29,179 nucleotides of DNA from Erythrobacter donghaensis (lineage in GTDB: Bacteria; Pseudomonadota; Alphaproteobacteria; Sphingomonadales; Sphingomonadaceae). Each line of letters opens with the position of its first letter. Position 1 is the first letter of the stretch. Made by a program: the position numbers and the translations under genes. The notes below the pieces were generated by a model, which searched no databases, was not told the DNA's origin, and was given only the letters and a program-made list of their open reading frames with translations. The stretch lies in NCBI RefSeq assembly GCF_001557325.1, contig NZ_LSJS01000044.1, forward strand, positions 1 to 29,179, in the 5' to 3' direction. Below are positions 1 to 8,750 of the stretch, piece by piece.

Positions 1-219
1 GGGCGAGGGCGCGGGGGTGGGTGCGGGCTCCGCGGCCGCCACCGGGGTCGGCGCAGGCGTCGGCGTCGGGGTCGCAGCCGGATCGGCCGGCTGGTCGTCC
101 TTCAAGACCCGCGAGCCGACCATTGTCGATCCCGCGATCGCCGGGATCACCGCCGCCACGCAGCCCGAAAGCGCCGTGCCCGCCGTCAAAGCGAGCAGCG
201 CCGCAAGCCTCCTGTCCAT
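1..219 (-). CDS. Putative lipoprotein, N-terminal part (cut by window edge)
   Basis: The gene reads leftward and leaves the window after 73 codons. The first 20 residues form a lipoprotein signal peptide: Met-Asp-Arg-Arg, a hydrophobic Leu/Ala stretch, then the lipobox ALSGC with Cys20 as the expected lipidation site. After about 20 further residues comes a low-complexity run of alternating Pro, Ala and Thr, typical of a flexible tether between the membrane anchor and a folded domain. The folded part lies outside the window, so no function can be given. The ATG shares one base with the stop codon of the CoA-transferase gene (TGATG), so the two genes are probably translationally coupled. A CoA-transferase B subunit would be the usual gene here, and this product does not resemble one. 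Confidence 0.7.
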   Translation of the reverse strand, partial: MDRRLAALLALTAGTALSGCVAAVIPAIAGSTMVGSRVLKDDQPADPAATPTPTPAPTPVAAAEPAPTPAPSP

Positions 220-941
220 CACGCCGCCTCCCTCTCCCGCACGGTCCGGAACTCGATCTTCTTGTCGTAGGGCGCGCCGAGCACGATGCGGTTGACGAAC
301 ACGCCGGCCAGATGGATCTGGTCGGGATCGAGCGCGCCCGCGGGCACCACCTCCTCGACCTCGGCGACGCAGATCTTCCCGCAGGTTGCGGCCGGAAGGT
401 TGAAGTTGCGCGCGGTCTTGCGGAACACGAGGTTTCCGGTCTCGTCGGCCTTCCACGCCTTGACGATGGCAAGGTCGGCGAAGATTCCGTGCTCGAGGAT
501 GTAGGTCTGCATCACCCCGTCGCGATCGGGGAAGTCCTTGTGCTCCTTGCCCTTGGCGACTTCGGTGCCGACCCCGGTGCGGGTGTAGAAGCCGGGGATC
601 CCTGCGCCCCCTGCCCGCATCCGCTCGGCGAGCGTGCCCTGCGGGCAAAATTCGACCTCGAGCTCGCCCGCCAGATACTGCCGCTCGAACTCCTTGTTTT
701 CGCCGACATAGGAGGAGATCATCTTCCTGACCTGGCGGGTGCGCAGCAGCTTGCCGATGCCTTCGTTGTCGATCCCGGCATTGTTGCTGGCGAAGGTGAG
801 GCCGGTGACGCCGCCGTCGCGAATCGCGTCGAGCAGCCGCTCGGGCAGGCCGCAAAGGCCGAAGCCCCCGGCGGCGATCAGCATGTCATCGCGCAGCACG
901 CCGGCGAGCGCGCTGGCGGCGTCGGGGTAGAGCTTGGTCAT
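219..941 (-). CDS. scoA: 3-oxoacid CoA-transferase, subunit A
   Basis: This is the A subunit of a class I (3-oxoacid, succinyl-CoA type) CoA-transferase, which with a B subunit moves CoA between succinyl-CoA and acetoacetate or a related 3-oxoacid. The 240-residue length fits free-standing A subunits. The family glycine loop GGFGLCGLP lies at about residues 25-33, and the conserved stretches SNNAG and FYTRTGVGT are present. The catalytic glutamate of this family sits in subunit B, which is not in this window, so this protein alone should be inactive. The start at 941 gives a family-like N terminus, with a GAGAGG purine run upstream. The downstream neighbour is a lipoprotein gene, not scoB. 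Related substrates (AtoD-like or PcaI-like) cannot be excluded. Confidence 0.9.
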   Translation of the reverse strand: MTKLYPDAASALAGVLRDDMLIAAGGFGLCGLPERLLDAIRDGGVTGLTFASNNAGIDNEGIGKLLRTRQVRKMISSYVGENKEFERQYLAGELEVEFCPQGTLAERMRAGGAGIPGFYTRTGVGTEVAKGKEHKDFPDRDGVMQTYILEHGIFADLAIVKAWKADETGNLVFRKTARNFNLPAATCGKICVAEVEEVVPAGALDPDQIHLAGVFVNRIVLGAPYDKKIEFRTVREREAA

Positions 942-1210
942 CGGAACGGACTGCCTCTCGTGGTGTCGCGCAAGGGTGTTCCCTGATGGCGGGATCAGCC
1001 CGATGATTATAGCGTTCGGGAGGCGCTGTCACGCCTTGCGCGAGTCGAAGTCGAATCGGCTTTCATGTTGCGTCGCAAAACGATCACGAAGCGGTTTTCT
1101 GCTCAGGTTTTGGGCGGTTGCCGCCATTTTAGGCAGAAATTTGCAAGTTTGCGCACAAATCTGCACCAGAACCCGCTCGAGTTGCGTATTTTGCAATCTC
1201 ATACGCATCT
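942..1210. other. Intergenic region, AT-richer than surroundings
   Basis: This is the first half of a 520-bp gap between the divergently oriented scoA and cdc48-like genes. It is clearly richer in A and T than the flanking genes. Open frames here lack a ribosome binding site and any recognisable protein pattern. A short hairpin, GGCGG-TTG-CCGCC followed by ATTTT, lies at 1113-1130 and could be a weak terminator. The scoA promoter should lie in the left part, but I cannot fix one. Confidence 0.5.
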
Positions 1211-1239
1211 TTCGCACTTGCACAATCGCTTCATATACG
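1211..1239 (+). promoter_or_regulatory. Candidate sigma-70 type promoter of a small RNA
   Basis: A -35-like TTCGCA (1211-1216) and a -10-like TATACG (1234-1239) are separated by exactly 17 bases. Each matches four of six consensus positions. Transcription would start near 1246 and run into the strong terminator at 1283-1311. The call rests on spacing and context only. Confidence 0.35.
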
Positions 1240-1245
1240 GCATTT

Positions 1246-1311
1246 GGAAGCTGCCTTTCAGGCATCCTCTCCCAAACTTTTCAAGCCCGGCACTCGTTGC
1301 CGGGCTTTTTT
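1246..1311 (+). ncRNA. Candidate trans-acting small RNA
   Basis: About 66 nt between a plausible promoter and an intrinsic terminator, with no open reading frame. The predicted order is a short 5' hairpin (TGCC-TTTCA-GGCA, 1252-1264), a pyrimidine-rich unpaired stretch containing CCTCTCCC (1266-1273), and the terminator stem. This layout, with an anti-Shine-Dalgarno CU-rich segment ahead of a Rho-independent terminator, resembles known alphaproteobacterial small RNAs such as the AbcR and alpha-r14 types. I do not claim membership of either family. The alternative is a transcription attenuator in a long leader of the downstream ATPase gene. Confidence 0.4.
1283..1311 (+). terminator. Strong intrinsic terminator, orphan
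   Basis: A perfect 10-bp stem, AAGCCCGGCA (1283-1292) with TGCCGGGCTT (1298-1307), closes a 5-base loop and is followed by a T tract ending at 1311. It points rightward, yet no rightward gene precedes it in the window. It must therefore end an unannotated transcript or act in the leader of the gene starting at 1462. Confidence 0.85.
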
Positions 1312-1396
1312 CTTGCCCGCCGCCGGCAGGCGTGAAGGCCGGGCCCTTTTCCTTTGACGACGGTGCCATCGCGTTCCGGGCTCTGCACAGCCCTTC

Positions 1397-1415
1397 GCAG
1401 ATTGCATTCATCTGC
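1397..1415. promoter_or_regulatory. Inverted repeat in the cdc48-like gene promoter region
   Basis: GCAGAT (1397-1402) and ATCTGC (1410-1415) form a perfect dyad with a 7-base spacer. A possible -35 (TTGCAT, 1402-1407) overlaps it and a weak -10 (TAGCTT, 1425-1430) follows at 17 bases, which would place the transcript start about 25 nt before the ATG. It could be an operator, or chance. Confidence 0.3.
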
Positions 1416-1461
1416 CCCCGTTCCTAGCTTGGTCGCCACATCCGCTCGAACAGGAACGCCC

Positions 1462-3768
1462 ATGGCCGACGCCGAAACCGCCGCACCCGCCCGCACCGTC
1501 CGGCTCCAGGTCGCGCCCGCGCGGCAGGAGGAATCGGGTGCCGGGATCGCCCGGATGCCGCGTTCCGCCTTCCAGAAGCTCGGAATCACCGAAGGCGACG
1601 TGGTCGAGATCCGCGGCAAGCGCGTCACCGCCGCGATCGCCATGGCCGCCTATCCCGAGGACGACGCGCTCGACGTGGTGCGTTTGGACGGCCTCCAGCG
1701 CGCCAATGCGCAAGGGGGATCGGGCGAGCATGTCGAGATCGCCCGCGGCGAATCGCGCCCCGCCACCCGCGTGGTCTTCGCCCCCGCCCAGCGCGAGATG
1801 CGCCTCCAGGGGCCGACCCAGGCGCTGAAGCGCAACTTCTTCCGCAGGCCCCTCGTGGCGGGCGATCTCGTCGCCACCACCGGCCAGCAGCCGGTGCAGA
1901 ACATGCCCGCCGACGTGCGCCAGCTGCTGCGCGCGCCGGCCTATGCCCTGACCCAGATCCGCCTCACCGTCGCCTCGACCAGCCCCAAGGGCCTCGTCCA
2001 CATCGACGAGAACACCGAGGTCGAGCTGCGCGCCGAATTCGAGGACCCGCGCGATGGCCGCGCCGTGGTCAACTATGACGATGTCGGCGGGATGGAGGAG
2101 ACCATCCGCGCGCTGCGCGAGATGGTCGAACTGCCCCTGCGCTACCCCGAGCTGTTCATCCGTCTCGGGGTCGAGCCGCCCAAGGGCGTGCTGCTGCACG
2201 GCCCGCCGGGCACCGGCAAGACCCGCCTCGCGCAGGCGGTCGCCAACGAGAGCGACGCGGAATTCTTCACCATCAACGGCCCCGAGATCATGGGCTCGGG
2301 CTATGGCGAATCCGAAAAGCGCCTGAGGGAAGTCTTCGAGGAGGCGACCCGCGCCAGCCCCGCGATCATCTTCATCGACGAGATCGATTCGATCGCCCCC
2401 AAGCGGACCCAGGTGCCCGGCGAGGCCGAGAAGCGGCTCGTCGCCCAGCTGCTGACCCTGATGGACGGGCTGGAGAAGCGCGCCAATCTCGTCGTGATCG
2501 CCGCCACCAACCGGCCCGACGCGATCGACGAGGCGCTGCGCCGTCCGGGCCGCTTCGACCGCGAGATCGTGATCGGCGTGCCCGACCAGCGCGGGCGGCG
2601 CGAGATCCTCGCCATCCACACCCGCGGGATGCCGCTCGAGAGCGCGGTCGACCTCGACGAGCTCGCGCGCGTCACCCACGGCTTTGTCGGCGCGGACATC
2701 GCCGCGCTCGCCCGCGAGGCCGCGATCGAGGCGGTGCGCCGGATCATGCCGCGCCTCGATCTCGACGAGCGCACGATCCCGCCCGAGGTGCTCGAGGACC
2801 TGTGCGTCAGCCGCGACGATTTCCTCGCCGCGCTGAAGCGCGTCCAGCCGAGCGCGATGCGCGAGGTGATGGTGCAGGTTCCGAACGTGGGCTGGGACGA
2901 CATCGGCGGCGCGGGCGAATCGGTCGACAAGCTGAAGGAGGGGATCGAGCTTCCTCTGAAAAACCCCGAGGCCTTCCGCCGCCTCGGCATCCGTCCGGCC
3001 AAGGGTTTCCTGCTCTATGGCCCGCCGGGCACCGGCAAGACGCTGCTCGCCAAGGCCGTCGCCAAGGAGGCCGAGGCGAATTTCATCTCGATGAAGTCAT
3101 CCGACCTGCTCTCGAAGTGGTACGGGGAGAGCGAGCAGCAGATCGCCAGGCTCTTCGCCCGCGCCCGTGCGGTGGCGCCCTGCGTGGTGTTCATCGACGA
3201 GATCGACAGCCTCGTGCCCGCACGCGGTTCGGGACAGGGCGAGCCGCAGGTCACGGGCCGCGTGGTCAACACCATCCTCGCCGAGATGGACGGGCTCGAG
3301 GAACTGCAATCGGTGGTGGTGATCGGCGCGACCAACCGCCCGACACTGGTCGACCCCGCGCTGCTGCGTCCGGGCCGCTTTGACGAACTGGTCTATGTCG
3401 GAACCCCCGACGAGGCGGGGCGGCAGCACATCCTCGGCATCCACACCGCCAAGATGCCGCTCGCCGAGGACGTCGATCTGGCGAGCCTCGCGGCCGAGAC
3501 CGAGCGTTTCACCGGCGCCGACCTCGAAGACCTCGTGCGCCGCGCCGGCCTTGCCGCGCTGCGCCGCGTGGGGGGCGATGTCAGCACGGTCGCAGCCTCC
3601 GATTTCGCCGCCGCATTGAAGGATTCGCGTGCCACGGTCACGCCCGAGATGGAGAGCGAATACCAGCAGATGCGCGGTGAGCTGAAGAAGCGCGCGGCGG
3701 CGGTGCAGCCGATCGGCTTCCTCTCCCCCGACATGCTGACCCCGACGCGGGAGAAGAAGCACGATTGA
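1462..3768 (+). CDS. CDC48/p97-family double AAA+ ATPase
   Basis: A 768-residue relative of eukaryotic CDC48/p97 and archaeal VAT, a hexameric unfoldase that extracts or unfolds proteins using ATP. Residues 1-190 form the substrate- and adaptor-binding N domain. The D1 ATPase has Walker A GPPGTGKT at 247-254 and Walker B with FIDEID near 301-309. The D2 ATPase has Walker A from about 520 and Walker B near 575-583. Both rings keep the lysine, the acidic pair and the RPGRFD arginine-finger region, so both should hydrolyse ATP. The ATG at 1462 is chosen because AGGAA lies 7 bases upstream and the protein then begins at the family N terminus. An earlier in-frame start at 1354 lacks support. The gene stands alone. 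Confidence 0.93.
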   Translation: MADAETAAPARTVRLQVAPARQEESGAGIARMPRSAFQKLGITEGDVVEIRGKRVTAAIAMAAYPEDDALDVVRLDGLQRANAQGGSGEHVEIARGESRPATRVVFAPAQREMRLQGPTQALKRNFFRRPLVAGDLVATTGQQPVQNMPADVRQLLRAPAYALTQIRLTVASTSPKGLVHIDENTEVELRAEFEDPRDGRAVVNYDDVGGMEETIRALREMVELPLRYPELFIRLGVEPPKGVLLHGPPGTGKTRLAQAVANESDAEFFTINGPEIMGSGYGESEKRLREVFEEATRASPAIIFIDEIDSIAPKRTQVPGEAEKRLVAQLLTLMDGLEKRANLVVIAATNRPDAIDEALRRPGRFDREIVIGVPDQRGRREILAIHTRGMPLESAVDLDELARVTHGFVGADIAALAREAAIEAVRRIMPRLDLDERTIPPEVLEDLCVSRDDFLAALKRVQPSAMREVMVQVPNVGWDDIGGAGESVDKLKEGIELPLKNPEAFRRLGIRPAKGFLLYGPPGTGKTLLAKAVAKEAEANFISMKSSDLLSKWYGESEQQIARLFARARAVAPCVVFIDEIDSLVPARGSGQGEPQVTGRVVNTILAEMDGLEELQSVVVIGATNRPTLVDPALLRPGRFDELVYVGTPDEAGRQHILGIHTAKMPLAEDVDLASLAAETERFTGADLEDLVRRAGLAALRRVGGDVSTVAASDFAAALKDSRATVTPEMESEYQQMRGELKKRAAAVQPIGFLSPDMLTPTREKKHD

Positions 3769-3977
3769 GCCGGGCGGGAGGCCGCTTTCCTACACGGCGC
3801 ATGCGGCGTAGGCAGGGGTGGCCCGCTCTTTCGCATCGTTGATCTTGCCTGCCTTCTGCAAGGCGCCTCAAAGCCGGATGGAGGCGGCCTCACCGCAAAC
3901 AAGCCCTGCTCCCCATGTCCGTCCGCTCGAAGGTTGGGCGAAATTATTGCTTCTTTTCATCTTCTTGGTGGGAACAG

Positions 3978-4008
3978 GCAAAGCGGACACGGTGTCCGCT
4001 TTGTCCGC
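3978..4008 (-). repeat. Palindromic dispersed element, copy 1 (behind polA)
   Basis: This 31-bp element begins immediately after the polA stop codon. It contains a near-perfect palindrome in which CAAAGCGGACAC (3979-3990) pairs with GTGTCCGCTTTG (3992-4003), preceded in polA direction by a further GCGGACA unit. Copy 2 at 11108-11138 matches 30 of 31 bases and also lies just downstream of a gene, in the same orientation relative to transcription. No T tract follows, so it is a REP-like or Rho-assisted 3' end rather than a classic intrinsic terminator. The rest of the 3769-4008 gap holds only an imperfect hairpin near 3789-3812. Confidence 0.85.
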
Positions 4009-6849
<2,841 letters not shown>

Positions 6850-6853
6850 GGCT

Positions 6854-6867
6854 GCCTGCTAGCAGGC
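6854..6867. promoter_or_regulatory. Perfect 14-bp palindrome at the polA translation start
   Basis: GCCTGCTAGCAGGC is perfectly self-complementary and ends 4 bases before the polA ATG. No good Shine-Dalgarno sequence exists outside it. It could be an operator, or a small RNA hairpin that limits ribosome access. Chance is possible in such GC-rich sequence. Confidence 0.35.
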
Positions 6868-6955
6868 GCGGAAGCCTGCGGGTAGGGGGCTCGGCGCGCC
6901 GCGGCTTGCGGCGGAACGCGGCGGGAGAATGTGGCAGGATTGCGGCGAAAGTGCC

Positions 6956-6984
6956 TTGTAAGCGAGGCCCGCGCGTCCTAGATT
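6956..6984 (+). promoter_or_regulatory. Candidate sigma-70 promoter of the small lipoprotein gene
   Basis: TTGTAA (6956-6961) and TAGATT (6979-6984) are separated by exactly 17 bases, with four of six matches in each box. The start would lie near 6991, giving a leader of about 80 nt before the ATG at 7070. Nothing else in this GC-rich gap resembles a promoter. Confidence 0.5.
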
Positions 6985-7069
6985 CGCTCTCGAACCGGAT
7001 CACCAGAACACCGGTCGGCGCGTCTCAGGAGGGGGCGCGTGCCATTCGCAGGACAAAGGACCACACGCC

Positions 7070-7357
7070 ATGCGCAAGATCATCCTCGCCGCCGCCATCG
7101 CCACCGCCGCGCTCGGCCTTTCGGCTTGCGGCGGCAACACAGAGACCGAGACCGACGAAACGGTCGAGGCGATGGACGAGCAGGCCGAAGCCAGCGCCGA
7201 TGAAGGTGCCGCGATCGAAAGCGCTGCGGTCGAAACGCCCGAAGAAACCCAGCAGGCCGCCGCCGAAGCCGCCGATCAGGCCGAGAAGACCACCGAGGAA
7301 GTGGGCGACGACGCGCTGAGCGTGGTCGACCAGGCCGAGGAAGCCGGCGCCGAGTAA
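7070..7357 (+). CDS. Small acidic lipoprotein of unknown function
   Basis: A 95-residue predicted lipoprotein. Residues 1-19 are a signal peptide with lipobox LSAC and lipidation at Cys20. The mature part is almost entirely Glu, Asp, Ala, Thr and Gln, with no cysteine, aromatic residue or recognisable fold, and is strongly acidic. It is probably a short helical or disordered envelope protein. The start has an AAAGGA ribosome binding site about 10 bases upstream and a plausible promoter at 6956-6984. A strong terminator follows, so the gene is a single transcription unit. The protein composition and the signal peptide make it convincing as a gene despite its size. I do not recognise a named family. 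Confidence 0.8.
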   Translation: MRKIILAAAIATAALGLSACGGNTETETDETVEAMDEQAEASADEGAAIESAAVETPEETQQAAAEAADQAEKTTEEVGDDALSVVDQAEEAGAE

Positions 7358-7388
7358 GCGCCGCCGGGCTCCGGCTCGAACAAATGTG

Positions 7389-7420
7389 AAGGGCGGCCGC
7401 CGCGAGGCGCCGCCCTTTTT
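7389..7420 (+). terminator. Intrinsic terminator after the small lipoprotein gene
   Basis: AAGGGCGGC (7389-7397) pairs with GCCGCCCTT (7409-7417) and a run of five T ends at 7420. It lies 31 bases behind the lipoprotein stop. The opposite strand has a weaker T-containing tail and could also serve the convergent hydrolase gene that ends at 7442. Confidence 0.85.
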
Positions 7421-7441
7421 GCTGTCCGGCCGGTTGAGGGC

Positions 7442-8476
7442 TCAGCCCCCGGTGGCGTAGGGCGCGCTCGCCCAGTTGCGGGTGGGGTCCTGCTGGGCCT
7501 TCACCGCAAAGCCATCATAAAGCGCGCGCGCGATCGCGGCGATGCGCTCCTCGCGGGCGAGCTTGGTGCCCTGCCCGGTGACGTAGATCGCGACCGCGAT
7601 CACCCGGCCATCGGGGCATTCGATCAGGCCGATGTCGCTCGAGGTGTTGCTGAGCGAGCCGGTCTTGTGGCTAACCCGCGCCTCGAGCGGCATGTTGGCG
7701 GGGATGCGGCGCTTGCCGGTGACGGTGCGGCTCATCGCCCCCAGGATCACCTGGCGGCTCTGATCCGAGAGATATTCGCCGCGATAGAGCCCGGCGAGCA
7801 GCCGCACCATGGCGCGCGGGGTGGCGGCGTCGCGGCTGTCGATATGGTTGGCGGGATTGAACTCGCCATCGTCGCGCACCAGCGTGGCGATGTCGCGGTT
7901 GAGCGAGAAGGGCGCGAGCCCCTTGCGCGCCATCCAGCTGTTGACCGCCTGCGGGCCCCCGACGGCTGCCAGCAGCGCGTCGGTCGCGGGGTTGGACGAG
8001 CGGGTGATCATGATCTCGATGAGGTCGATCGCCGGCATGTACTGCCCGGGCCGGACCGGCGCCTTGGCCGAGGAGAACCTCGCCGAGCGCACCGGCAGCA
8101 GCAGCGGGAATTCGCTGGTGAGCGTGTAGCGCCCCTGCTCGACCATCTCGAGATAGGTCGCCGCGATCGCGATCTTGCTGGTCGAGGCCATCGGGAAGAG
8201 TTGGTCGCCCAGCACCATGACTTCCTCGCCCGTGGCAAGGTCCACCGCAGCAACGCCGATGCGGCCGAGCGCCGGGTTGGCGAGTTCGGCGATGCGCTGC
8301 TCGAAGGTCGAGGCGTAGACCGCATCGAAGCTCTGCGGATTGCGCGCCTGGGTGCCGAAGGTGCTGTCGAAGGTGGCCTGCAGCTCGTCCTGGCTGTTCG
8401 CCGCAGCCGGGGTGGCGAGCGCCGCGAAGGAGGCCAGGAGGCCGGTCAGAGCGGCGAGAAAACGGGGGCGTGCCAT
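7442..8476 (-). CDS. Class A beta-lactamase-like serine hydrolase, exported
   Basis: A 344-residue protein of the penicillin-binding-protein/class A beta-lactamase fold. Residues 1-26 are a Sec signal peptide ending in AAA-N, so it acts in the periplasm. The nucleophile motif STSK lies at 98-101, SSN at 160-162 takes the place of SDN, and KTG is at 271-273. In the omega-loop the sequence is DDGEFN (202-207) where true class A enzymes have E-x-x-L-N, so the deacylating Glu appears to be Asp. Weak beta-lactamase, D,D-peptidase or esterase activity are all possible. The start at 8476 is chosen because the signal peptide begins there. A longer frame up to 8707 only adds a non-signal extension. 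Length exceeds typical class A enzymes (about 290). Confidence 0.85.
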   Translation of the reverse strand: MARPRFLAALTGLLASFAALATPAAANSQDELQATFDSTFGTQARNPQSFDAVYASTFEQRIAELANPALGRIGVAAVDLATGEEVMVLGDQLFPMASTSKIAIAATYLEMVEQGRYTLTSEFPLLLPVRSARFSSAKAPVRPGQYMPAIDLIEIMITRSSNPATDALLAAVGGPQAVNSWMARKGLAPFSLNRDIATLVRDDGEFNPANHIDSRDAATPRAMVRLLAGLYRGEYLSDQSRQVILGAMSRTVTGKRRIPANMPLEARVSHKTGSLSNTSSDIGLIECPDGRVIAVAIYVTGQGTKLAREERIAAIARALYDGFAVKAQQDPTRNWASAPYATGG

Positions 8477-8691
8477 GGGGGCAAGTCTACTCCGACAGGG
8501 TTTCGGCGGGCTTAACGATGCACTTAGCCGTGCGCGATTCGCCGCGGCAAGCCCTCGCCCTGGCGCGTGCGGCGAACGGTGCGCCCGGCGCGATGGGATC
8601 GGTTGGCGCGGTAAGCCGGAGTCATCAAGCTGTTGCTCGACTGTGATCGCGGTTTCGTCGAATCCGGTCTTTGCGCCCTCCCCATGGTCTT

Positions 8692-8716
8692 GACTGCCTG
8701 CGGCCAAAGGGCAGTC
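8692..8716. promoter_or_regulatory. Inverted repeat upstream of the DUF305-LVIVD gene
   Basis: GACTGCC (8692-8698) and GGCAGTC (8710-8716) form a perfect 7-bp dyad 35-59 bases before the ATG at 8751. A consensus-like -35, TTGACT (8690-8695), overlaps the left arm, but no convincing -10 follows. It may be an operator for a metal-responsive regulator, given the likely metal-binding product (inference). The rest of the 8477-8750 gap shows no gene. Confidence 0.35.
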
Positions 8717-8750
8717 TGCAGGTCAACCAGATCCAAGGGGACTTTTCGAG

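Noticed and set aside
1029..1265. A 78-codon leftward frame in the scoA-cdc48 gap.
   Set aside because: No ribosome site, no recognisable domain, and it overlaps the candidate small RNA promoter.
8477..8707. N-terminal extension of the beta-lactamase-like gene.
   Set aside because: The signal peptide starts at 8476; the extension is Arg/Pro-rich and would bury it.
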